Source of the DNA: Linum tenue
Lineage: Eukaryota > Streptophyta > Magnoliopsida > Malpighiales > Linaceae
Direction of reading: 5' to 3'
DNA length: 64,000 nucleotides
NCBI GenBank assembly: GCA_946122785.1
Contig: CAMGYJ010000002.1
Coordinates: forward strand, 10,676,839-10,740,838
In this document: positions 55,444 through 64,000 of the stretch, in pieces
Layout of the letters: each line of letters starts with the position of its first letter
Numbering within the stretch: position 1 is the first letter of the stretch
Translations under genes and position numbers: made by a program
Notes under the pieces: model-generated
The model's input: the letters and a program-made list of their open reading frames with translations, nothing else
What the model was told of the DNA's origin: nothing
Database searches by the model: none

Positions 55444-56767
55444 TGACTCGCTAAAACACAACACCTAACAATGGCCAAGTGTAACCAATGAAAGGGACTG
55501 CAGTATAGTGGCACAAGTAATAAATATCGAATCCACGGGTCTCTAGAGTTACTATTACTCAGCTTCAGTTCATTATCTAGCAAACTAGATTAAGAATTGA
55601 TTGATAAACTACTCTACTGACTACTCTACTAATTACAAGTTGGGAACTCACTTAGGTATGATTCCCCCTAGCTCCTCAATTAGGTCCAAGTTGCAATTAC
55701 CTTTGGTTGATCTACTGTTGATTAAACTGCGGAAGATCCTAAATTAGCTTGGAATCTCTTAAGCTGACCAAGCCCTCTCAGACAGAATACCCGGCAGGCG
55801 ACTAGCCTTCACCGGGATAGACTGCTAAGGCGATTCACACAGATCTCCACTACTGGAATGAATTCCAGTACAAAGCAGTGAATTGACTGACTCTCGCACA
55901 ACCAATTCACTACTATCAATCAAGGAAGCTCTCTTAACCTAATCAGATTCTATCTATCATAGGTTAAAGCAGAAATCAAGAGAATTTGATCAAGATCCAA
56001 TTGACTCAATAAATCATGCCTCAATCGATTATAATCAAACAATATAGCATCCAAAACTTCATACAAGAAAGATCCTAACTCATGGAACTAGGGTTCCTCA
56101 AAACCTAAGTGAAGGGAAGTTACTCCATAGAGAAGAGAGAGACTGCAAAAATCTGATCTAGATCTTCAATCTCCATCTCCAAGCTTGATTCCTGAGCTCC
56201 AATGGCGAAGAAATCCTCCAAAATAGCTCCAAGAATGTTCCCAAGTCGCTCTCTCTCTCTCTAGGGTTCGTCCCTTGGGTGTTTGGGATCCAAAACCCAG
56301 CTCTCTCTCTCCAAAAATCGCAAAACAGCTTTTATACCCGCTGAAACTCGCACCCCCTACTTGCACGGCCGTGCAAATTGAGGTTCTGGCCGTGCACAAT
56401 TTCCAGCATGCACTCCTAAGCTTCGTTGATCTCGTTTGAGCTCGTTTGACCTCCGATTCAGTCGCCGTTTGATCCCAGACGCTCGTAGTCTGGTCCTCTT
56501 TCTTTTCATAACAAGCTTGCATGATTATTTTTCCATAAAGTGAGGTAGAAATCCATTCTTCTTCAGGTCATGCCCGAGTTTCTTCTCTCGAATCGTCAAT
56601 TGATCTCTGATTGACTTGAAACTTGCGCCTATGCTTCACTTTATGTGCTAGGACCTGAAATGGGACAAAGGAACACAACCTAGCATAAAATAGGCCAAAG
56701 ACACGATAATTCAAGCTCAAACAATCAAGAAACAAAGGGGAAAACATGTGCAAATACCGAGTCATCA
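55444..56767 (-). repeat. LARD-like element 3' LTR, 1324 bp
   Basis: TGACTCGCTAAAACAC ... GAGTCATCA. Nearly identical to 59474-60795; differences include a CT-repeat length change near 56262 and four or five single bases. Confidence 0.93.
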
Positions 56768-58145
56768 AATCCCCCCACACTTAACTGTTTGCTTGTCCCC
56801 AAGCAAACCTAACTCAAACCAATGCAGCTCTCCAGAGCTCTATAGAAACATACAACCCCGATCGTCGGTAGAGGATTTTCTAGATCATATAGCAGCTTAC
56901 GAGGTCAACTGGTCTTCTAAGACGTTCCCTATCTCTCTCAATGCGAGTACTAGACTCAAGCCAGGATCATGAGAAAAAGTAGAAGTAAGACAGTCAGTTC
57001 ATGGATAAAGGGACTCACACCATTCACAACCAAGGACTCGTTGTACCGGGGTGCTCTTTCACTTCATTTCACCATTGGAACCCCTTTTTCTCACTTTCAT
57101 TTACATTTTTTCTTTCAATTGGTGGGGTTCCAACTGCAGTCTTTTGCACGGTCGACCCTTATTAGTCGAGCAAGAGCAATTTCTGTACATCTGGCGCTCG
57201 CCAGAGTACTTCTTTTAACTCCTTTTCCTCAACTCGTGTGGAGGGTCAATGAAATTAAGGGGGGTCGGAAGCTCTATCCGTGCCCTTAAAAACACATCCT
57301 CAAGTAGGCAAACCGTTCAACGGGTGAAAATTTTACTTGTACTAGAGACAGCTTAGCTTCACCTTGTAGGAGTACCCCATTAAGGATTACTAAAATCTCT
57401 TCCAAAACCCGATTTTGTGCAATGAACGGTGCCACACACGTTGGGCTTACCCCATGTTTAAGATTTCAATGATTTCGACATGGAGGACCAACTGCTTCCC
57501 ATTTTCCATATGAGCACCCTGTTCGATACACGAGTCCAAAACACAATCCACATAGAGTCACCATTACCACATGAATTCAACGGTCCTAGCTCCACTAATT
57601 CACAAAATCAACTGGCACAACAAAGAGCTAGATAGGAAAAATCTTATACTTCAACATCATCCATAGTGCTACACTACCTCCCTAGGTTGCACATTACTAT
57701 AGAGTCTGTCAATTCAAAGCATACTGAGTAGGCAATTTGCATGGGAACACGTACTTGGAGCCCTCAAATTTAAAAATTTGGACAGTGGACTAGCCTCCAA
57801 GCACACAAACAGCCAAACATTCACCCGCATACATAATCGAACACCCCCCCCCCCCACACACTTAAGCACGACATTGTCCTCAATGGAGGAAAGATAAGGA
57901 GTGTAGAACGAAGTTACCAGATCAAGGGTGAATGATGATGTACGGGTCAGGCGGTGCATTCCAGGAAGAGAGAGTACTCAGAACACAAACACCGCACAAA
58001 ATCTCACAAAGGTTGAGTTATTGACTCTAAAATCAAATAACAAAACTGACTCAACCGAGGAGAAATAGAGAAAGAAATGCAAACCGACTGGTTGGGTTGC
58101 CTCCCAACAAGCGCTTCTTTCACGTCGTGAGCTGGACGATGGCCC
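56768..58145 (-). other. Internal non-coding region with two polypurine-like tracts
   Basis: The element-strand tract AAGTGTGGGGGGATT (56768-56782) abuts the LTR and is the functional polypurine tract. A second similar tract (12 Gs after TTAAGTGTGTG, 57844-57866) lies 1.07 kb inside, next to GAGGACAATGTCGTGC. At 58094-58109 the element strand carries the hairpin GTTGGGAGGCAACCCAAC just downstream of the ORF, a motif I recognise from related plant gypsy elements. No coding potential. Confidence 0.65.
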
Positions 58146-59336
58146 CTAAGTTTCGGTCCATGCTAGAACCTCCTTGAAGTTGAGGTTCTCATCGATGAGG
58201 TGGAGTCTCAAGTCACAAGCATGTGGTGTGGCAGGTGATGAAGGCTCATGTACTTGATGCAGATGAAGTCTCCACCCTCGAGACCTCTTCTTCTCTTCTC
58301 TCGTCTCATTGCCCCAAACCAGATAAGACAGCATCGATTGGCCACCATCGCGTCCACCAAGAGGGACCGATGTCGATGTGGCCTTGGTCTGGCAAAGAGA
58401 CACTGCAAATGGGTCCTTGCCAAGCAGCTCCTCGAAGTTTGGTGGAGATATCACATGTAACTCATGGCCGGTGCAGGCCTCTTCCACCTTAACTTCGTCC
58501 TCAGCCTGGACGCCAATTGCCTCCACAACCTCCCTTTCTTCTACATGTGGTATCACCCCTGGGAAATGATCAAGAAATCCTCCTGCTTCACTTTCGTCAT
58601 CCTCCACAACTTCTTTCTGCACCCTTTCTTGCTCTTCTTCTTCTAGCACGGATTGGAGAGCAAGTTGCCAAGCAATTTCTTTCATGAGATCTTCTTGCAT
58701 CTCGTCACTCATGCCCGCCTCTTCAAAGCTCGGTGTGGGATGTGGGAAGGGGTGGTCGGCTACGACAGGACATTCTTGATCATGATCTTCACGGGAGCTC
58801 TCCGTGATAACTTCTGTTTGCTCCACAATTTCCTTGTAGCCTTCTACTTCCTCCTCCTCCTCTAGTATGGTAGCAGAAGGGTGATCTGGAGCAGGTTGTG
58901 CACAAGATCGTTCAAGATCATCGACGCTCTTCTTAAGGCTCAGGAGGATCTCCTCTGTTTCACGATAGGCCTGAGTAAAAAGATCCATCCTGGCACATGA
59001 TCTCTCACTGTCTCGAGCAAACTGCTCAATGAGAAGCCTTAATTCACAATTTGGATCTGGCTGTGGAGTGTAGCATGGCTCTGCAGAATGGCCCGTGAAG
59101 GCCGCCATGGATAACTCCAGCTCCGATAGCCCTTCTGGTTGTGGGAGAAATTCTTCTTGGTAATGAGGTTGTTCTTGATATGCCCAGGGGTCCGGTTGTT
59201 CTCCGTAGTAAGGGGGTTGGTACTGGAACCCGAATCCATAGTCTTCTCCTCCTTGATTGCTCCAGGGAGTCTCGGGGTAATACCACTCGGATGGTGGTGG
59301 ATACCCCCAATGATTGGAGAAGCCATGAGGATCCAT
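58146..59336 (-). CDS. Unrecognised 396-aa ORF of the LARD-like element
   Basis: An intact frame from ATG 59336, placed about 110 bp after the primer-binding site, where gag should start. The N-terminal 60 residues are rich in Tyr, Pro, Trp and Gln (WGYPPPSEWYYPETPW). Residues about 90-150 (LRLLIEQFARDSERSCARMD, TEEILLSLKKSVDDLERSCA) look like a coiled coil, and the next 130 are very acidic (EEEEEVEGYKEI, EEEEQERVQKEV). The C-terminus is LRLHLIDENLNFKEVLAWTET. There is no gag core, zinc knuckle or protease motif. It may be a derived gag-like structural protein. Being open in a young element suggests it is, or was recently, under selection. Confidence 0.6.
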   Translation of the reverse strand: MDPHGFSNHWGYPPPSEWYYPETPWSNQGGEDYGFGFQYQPPYYGEQPDPWAYQEQPHYQEEFLPQPEGLSELELSMAAFTGHSAEPCYTPQPDPNCELRLLIEQFARDSERSCARMDLFTQAYRETEEILLSLKKSVDDLERSCAQPAPDHPSATILEEEEEVEGYKEIVEQTEVITESSREDHDQECPVVADHPFPHPTPSFEEAGMSDEMQEDLMKEIAWQLALQSVLEEEEQERVQKEVVEDDESEAGGFLDHFPGVIPHVEEREVVEAIGVQAEDEVKVEEACTGHELHVISPPNFEELLGKDPFAVSLCQTKATSTSVPLGGRDGGQSMLSYLVWGNETREEKKRSRGWRLHLHQVHEPSSPATPHACDLRLHLIDENLNFKEVLAWTET

Positions 59337-59448
59337 GATTCAGATATGCACCAACAAAAACAAAAACACCCAAGTGAAAAGCAAGGGTGGAAAACAAAAG
59401 AAAAACGCTAAAGTAACAAACTTCTGCCTTTCCTAATAATCTAGAAAG

Positions 59449-59466
59449 TCCCCGGCAACGGCGCCA
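59449..59466 (-). promoter_or_regulatory. Primer-binding site, tRNA-Asp type
   Basis: TGGCGCCGTTGCCGGGGA on the element strand, seven bases after the 5' LTR, the Asp-tRNA complement used by Athila/Tat-type gypsy elements. Confidence 0.88.
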
Positions 59467-59473
59467 AAAACTT

Positions 59474-60795
59474 AGACTCGCTAAAACACAACACCTAACA
59501 ATGGCCAAGTGTAACCAATGAAAGGGACTGCAGTATAGTGGCACAAGTAATAAATATCGAATCCACGGGTCTCTAGAGTTACTATTACTCAGCTTCAGTT
59601 CATTATCTAGCAAACTAGATTAAGAATTGATTGATAAACTACTCTACTGACTACTCTACTAATTACAAGTTGGGAACTCACTTAGGTATGATTCCCCCTA
59701 GCTCCTCAATTAGGTCCAAGTTGCAATTACCTTTGGTTGATCTACTGTTGATTAAACTGCGGAAGATCCTAAATTAGCTTGGAATCTCTTAAGCTGACCA
59801 AGCCCTCTCAGACAGAATACCCGGCAGGCGACTAGCCTTCACCGGGATAGACTGCTAAGGCGATTCACACAGATCTCCACTACTGGAATGAATTCCAGTA
59901 CAAAGCAGTGAATTGACTGACTCTCGCACAACCAATTCACTACTATCAATCAAGGAAGCTCTCTTAACCTAATCAGATTCTATCTATCATAGGTTAAAGC
60001 AGAAATCAAGAGAATTTGATCAAGATCCAATTGACTCAATAAATCATGCCTCAATCGATTATAATCAAACAATATAGCATCCAAAACTTCATACAAGAAA
60101 GATCCTAACTCATGGAACTAGGGTTCCTCAAAACCTAAGTGAAGGGAAGTTACTCCATAGAGAAGAGAGAGACTGCAGAAATCTGATCTAGATCTTCAAT
60201 CTCCATCTCCAAGCTTGATTCCTGAGCTCCAATGGCGAAGAAATCCTCCAAAATAGCTCCAAGAATGTTCCCAAGTCGCTCTCTCTCTCTAGGGTTCGTC
60301 CCTTGGGTGTTTGGGATCCAAAACCCAGCTCTCTCTCTCCAAAAATCGCAAAACAGCTTTTATACCCGCTGAAACTCGCACCCCCTACTTGCACGGCCGT
60401 GCAAATTGAGGTTCTGGCCGTGCACAATTTCCAGCATGCACTCCTAAGCTTCGTTGATCTCGTTTGAGCTCGTTTGACCTCCGATTCAGTCGCCGTTTGA
60501 TCCCAGACGCTCGTAGTCTCGTCCTCTTTCTTTTCATAACAAGCTTGCATGATTATTTTTCCACAAAGTGAGGTAGAAATCCATTCTTCTTCAGGTCATG
60601 CCCGAGTTTCTTCTCTCGAATCGTCAATTGATCTCTGATTGACTTGAAACTTGCGCCTATGCTTCACTTTATGTGCTAGGACCTGAAATGGGACAAAGGA
60701 ACACAACCTAGCATAAAATAGGCCAAAGACACGATAATTCAAGCTCAAACAATCAAGAAACAAAGGGGAAAACATGTGCAAATACCGAGTCATCA
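59474..60795 (-). repeat. LARD-like element 5' LTR, 1322 bp
   Basis: Same as 55444-56767. Its inner terminal base is changed (AGACTCGC in place of TGACTCGC on the plus strand). Confidence 0.93.
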
Positions 60796-60800
60796 CGGCA
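60796..60800. repeat. TSD CGGCA, right
   Basis: Second copy of 55439-55443. Confidence 0.85.
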
Positions 60801-60932
60801 CTTGTGGCGTCATCGACTAGTGCCTATGATGGTAGGTGTCCCCGTGTCCCTGTATGATTGGGCTATTTGGGCGGGGATTTTTTGAAATTCGAAAAAGATT
60901 TGGTAGGATCTGACGGTTACGGATCCCTATGT

Positions 60933-60992
60933 GACTTTAACCATTCGTTTTCCCCCTGGCCGACTTTAACCCTTCGTTTTCCCCTGGCCGAC
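60933..60992. repeat. 28-29 bp tandem repeat upstream of the gene
   Basis: Two units beginning 'gactttaacc' and ending 'cccctggcc' (60933-60961 and 60962-60989). A third partial unit begins 'gact' at 60990 and directly becomes the TATA box. Confidence 0.8.
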
Positions 60993-61000
60993 TATAAATA
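60993..61000 (+). promoter_or_regulatory. TATA box of the antisense element gene
   Basis: TATAAATA followed by TGGGC, 144 bp upstream of ATG 61144. Because of it, the in-frame ATG at 61000 is unlikely to be in the transcript. Confidence 0.65.
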
Positions 61001-61143
61001 TGGGCTTGCTGTGGGGGAGTGGGACTCATCTGTTTCCTTCAACTCTGTTTCCTATTTCTTCGTTCGTCCCTTCTCCGAGATTCCTCTCCTTCTTCTACAA
61101 CCTCAATTCTCCTTTTGCTATTGCTAAAACTCGAATTATTACC

Positions 61144-63742
61144 ATGTCTAGCATCAACATCGACGAGGTCGAGGTCGTACAAGGCGAAGAAGGTAATTTC
61201 TCCCCTCTTTCGCACACTTCTACTGATCGTTCGCTGGAATTGGGCGGTTCCGGTGGTGGGAACGGCGGCGGTGACGAAGGGATTCCGGCGACGCCGTCGT
61301 TCGACGTCGAGTCGGAGAATGACCTCGGCGGTTCTTCCGACGTGGGTATGGTTGCCTCCGGGAGCGGGCAGGCGAGACAAGGAGCTCGTGGAGTGCTTAT
61401 AATCCGGCGTGATTGTGACGGTAGGCCGGGGGTTGCCAACGATGAAGCGCGCGAAGAATCTAGCGCACAATCAGAGCCGCAAGATGTTGTGCGCGTGTCG
61501 GAGGCCATGGCCCGACTGGGGTTACGCGGTGTTGGCGCCGCGTATACTGTCATAGAATGGGCAGAGATGTGGGGCGATCAGCCGGCGCCGCACGACAATC
61601 TCAAGCGCGGGCCCGAGCACGCCTCCATATACGATGTTGATGACGTGGCGGAGATAGTCCGCGGACTGGGCTTGCCCCCCCATTGGGAGTACGCCGCTCC
61701 TTCTACGCGAAGCATGGTGGGCAATTGCCCCCCAGGGTGGTTTGGCGTTTATACAGAGTATTGGGTGATGGGGTTCAAGTTCCCCATCGACCCGCTATTA
61801 TGCGCTTTGTATAGGCGCCTTAACTGCTCCGTTGGGCGGCTCTCTCCGTCTGTGATCATGCACGCGAGCTGTCTTCGCCTCGCGTGCAAGAGGCTTAACA
61901 TCGAGCCGACTTACGGCTTGTTCCGGAAGATATATAAAATCAAGGAGCCAACGTCAAGGAGCGACTGCCTTTCCATCAAGCGTCGCGACAACAGGCCCGA
62001 CGGCTTCGTGTATGGATCGCCCAAGTTAAAGAAAACTTGGTTCGAGCGCTTTTTCTACGTCAAGCCCACTCCCGGAGAGTGGGCGAGTGAATTTGTAGAG
62101 GAGCCTACTGTCTGGAAGAAAGGCAGCACGCTCGGATATGAGTCGGATGCCGGCAACTATGACGGGCTCAACGATGAGTACGAGGCGTGCATGCCTCATA
62201 GGATCATTTTATACGCGGGGGGAGTCCGCGAGGCTTGTTTGGAGGAGCTTTTTGGCGATGGTTAGTTGTATTTCTTTTCTTTTGCATTCTATCATATTAA
62301 CCGCTCTCTTACGATTTATTGGCGCAGGTGTTGACTTCTCCAGCCTGGTTAGCATGATGTCGGTTGACGACGTCGTGAAGGCGCCGCGCGCTGACAAGAA
62401 GAAGAAGAAGAAGGTGGGCGCGGTGCCGAGGACTTCGAAGCGGAAGGAAATTGAGCAGGCACTGGCGGTTGAAAAGCCCCGTAAGGCGGCTTGTTTGGCA
62501 GAACCAACTGCGCGGATGGCGCAGACTCCACGAGCGGAACAACCGTCGTCTGCGGCGCGGCAGTTATCTCTGGCGCTTTCGGAGCCAGAGGCGCCGGTGA
62601 ATAGGCCTTCTCGGCCTGAGAGAGAGGTGGCTGGCAGCTCGTCGGGGGCCACTGTCCAGCAAAAATTGCCCGAGATGGCTGGCTTTGGGGGGACTCCCGC
62701 TACTGCCGCTCCCGGCGCCACCGATGGTGTCAACTATTTCCGCGATGTGCGGATTCACACCGGGGCGGCTTGTAATCTGGCGTTCGCGAATACTGCCCTC
62801 CGGGCGCTCGGGCCTGTCCTCAGTATTCCGCCGCGATTGGAGAAGTCCGATCCCCTTCATGACCTGGCTCAGGTCCACTTCGCGGTAAGATCGGGTTGAG
62901 TTCTCGCGGAGTTCGAAGTTATCTTTTTTTTTTATTATTGAATGCTTTTGCTAAGTCTTTTAGCGTTGTGGTTGTAGGGTTTGTTGGCGACCTTCCGGGC
63001 TCAGCAAGAGCGCGCATCGCAGCGCGCAAGGATGAAGGCCGACGATGCGAAGATCGTCCAGCTGGAGGGGAAGGTTGTTGGGGCGAACAATCGTGCCGAC
63101 GTGGCAACGAATAAAGCCAACGAGGCGATGGAGGAACTCGACATCCTGCAGAGCAAATTGGCCGCCGACGTGGAGGCGGCTAAAGAGCAGGTGCGGGTCG
63201 AGGAGCGCTCCGCCATCCGAGAACAGCTGGAGGCCTCTTACGCTGAGAAGTTGAAGCGAGCTCGCGAAGAGCTTCAGAAGGAGAAGGACGACCTGGTTCA
63301 CCTTCACAGTGTCGCGAAAGCAGAAGCTGTTCGCGCGGCCGAGGTTGCGGCCGTTCGTCAGTTCAAGTCTTCTCCCTCTTTCGGGAAGATTTTGGCGGAC
63401 GCCATGACCAAGGCCGTGCTCGCGGTCGGGAAGAAGGTTCGGCCAGAGAACCCGGGGGTTCGCTGGGATACTCGCGAAATGGTCCAACACGTTAAGATGT
63501 GGATTGGCGAGAAGCGGCCCTTGGAGTCTGACTCCGAGTCAGGGGATGAGGATGAGGATGAGGATGAGGATGGGGAAGAGGAGGAGCGCCCGGAAGCGGA
63601 AGAGCGCCCAGACGGGGAGAAGGCTGAGGGCGCGAGCAGGGATGCCGAGAAAGCTGATGATGACGAGGAAGAGGATGTTCAGCCCTTGCTGCGCCGCAAG
63701 CAGAGTAGAGAGGATGTCCATCCTAACATTGATGGTGCTTAA
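61144..63742 (+). CDS. Spliced gene with 'putative gypsy type transposon' domain (PF04195-like)
   Basis: Three exons: 61144-62260, 62328-62884 and 62978-63742, joined across a 67-bp and a 93-bp GT-AG intron (donors GTTAGT and GTAAGA; acceptors GCGCAG and TTGTAG), giving 812 codons including stop. Exon 1 has an acidic, glycine-rich start and, near residues 195-320, YTEYWVMGFKFPIDPLLCAL, CLRLACKRLNIEPTYGLF and WFERFFYVKP, the pattern of the Pfam family 'putative gypsy type transposon'. Exon 2 has a lysine run after DVVKAPRAD, a likely nuclear signal. Exon 3 is a coiled coil (AKEQVRVEERSAIREQLEA) ending in an acidic tail. It lies antisense within the minus-strand Tat-like element, between its polypurine tract and the expected pol, which matches the extra ORFs known from Tat elements. 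Function unknown. Confidence 0.75.
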
Positions 63743-64000
63743 GTTTTATCGCGCTGACATGTTTCCTTTTTGAATTTGTTGCTTTGTTGCCTTCTTATTT
63801 TCTTTTCCCTCTTTTTTTATATATATCAAGTGTAGTCGCGAACAACGTTGATGCTCCCGCTTCATTAAATCCAAACAGTCTTCATTTGTGGCGTTTATTT
63901 GTTAATGTGCTCGTTTGTTCCTATGAATCGAGTGGTTGCGAATAGTTCATGACTATCGCTTTTATTTGTTCTCTCGAACCGAGTGGGCGCGAATAGTGCT
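63743..64000. other. 3' flank with short repeats
   Basis: T-rich sequence after the stop; 'cgagtggttgcgaatagt' at about 63930 and 'cgagtgggcgcgaatagt' at about 63980 are repeats about 51 bp apart. Presumably still inside the Tat-like element. Confidence 0.4.

Larger units (their letters stand above)
55444..60795 (-). mobile_element. Non-autonomous LTR element (LARD-like), 5352 bp
   Basis: LTRs of about 1.32 kb, TSD CGGCA, a tRNA-Asp-type primer-binding site and a polypurine tract define a complete minus-strand element. The 2.7 kb interior has one ORF of unknown type and no protease, reverse transcriptase or integrase. About five differences between the LTRs make it the youngest or among the youngest insertions. 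The primer type and the GTGTGGGGGG tract point to an Athila/Tat-type gypsy relative. Confidence 0.93.

Noticed and set aside
58208..59613. Other ORFs overlapping the 396-aa ORF in other frames
   Set aside because: Shadows of the 396-aa frame or of the LTR; no independent support.
61000..61143. Upstream in-frame ATG at 61000 as the start of the PF04195-like gene
   Set aside because: It overlaps the TATA box, so it should lie upstream of the transcript start.
62138..62327. Independent start of the second exon frame at 62138
   Set aside because: It overlaps exon 1 coding sequence and the intron; splice sites at 62261 and 62327 join the exons cleanly in phase.
1..64000. tRNA, rRNA or bacterial-type features such as operons and ribosome binding sites
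   Set aside because: No cloverleaf, rRNA or prokaryotic gene layout was seen by eye; a dedicated search could still find a small RNA gene.

Overview
The window is nuclear DNA of a flowering plant, most likely a eudicot. The evidence is AT-rich intergenic sequence, plant-type L1 elements with a C-terminal RNase H domain, Ty1/copia and Ty3/gypsy LTR retrotransposons primed by plant-type tRNAs, Mutator-like and hAT elements, plastid DNA fragments, and one two-exon gene of the eudicot organ-specific protein (S2/P4) type. The species cannot be named from the sequence. Almost everything present is transposable-element DNA, much of it nested. Only one host-like protein gene can be followed across an intron, and its 3' end has been replaced.

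Layout. 1-3.4 kb: AT-rich DNA with a roughly 0.8 kb tandem duplication. 3.4-10.75 kb: minus-strand L1 copy 1. 11.1-18.2 kb: a duplicated segment whose left copy was split by a young 5.03 kb copia element. 18.5-26 kb: small DNA transposons, L1 tail fragments, an hAT element with an 8-bp target-site duplication (TSD), and a 1.2 kb Pack-MULE-like element with a 9-bp TSD. 26.9-29.5 kb: the organ-specific protein gene. Its intron carries an hAT MITE and a roughly 1 kb foldback palindrome, and its 3' end runs into an antisense L1 fragment. 30.4-36.4 kb: a gypsy element holding only gag and protease, with a 1.5 kb MULE in its 5' LTR, next to joined rps4 and rpoB plastid fragments. 36.9-49.5 kb: 250-bp MULE-type terminal inverted repeats (TIRs) enclosing a gene fragment, a copia remnant and, inside the copia LTR, L1 copy 2 with a 14-bp TSD. 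49.6-54.3 kb: a solo LTR, Helitron-like ends and an hAT element. 54.4-64 kb: one end of a minus-strand Tat-like gypsy element (LTR plus polypurine tract). Inside it lies a spliced plus-strand gene with a 'putative gypsy type transposon' domain, and a 5.35 kb non-autonomous LTR element carrying an unrecognised 396-aa ORF is inserted upstream of that gene.

Together the structures give a history of insertions. LTR divergence counted by eye orders the complete LTR elements: the 55.4-60.8 kb element (about 5 changes in 1.32 kb) and the copia element (2 in 0.29 kb) are younger than the gypsy element at 30.4-36.4 kb (about 12 in 0.95 kb). Both long L1 copies are broken by only a few stops or a frameshift. 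The clearest open questions are the foldback intron with its chimeric 3' exon, the very long L1 ORF1, and the antisense gene of the Tat-like element.
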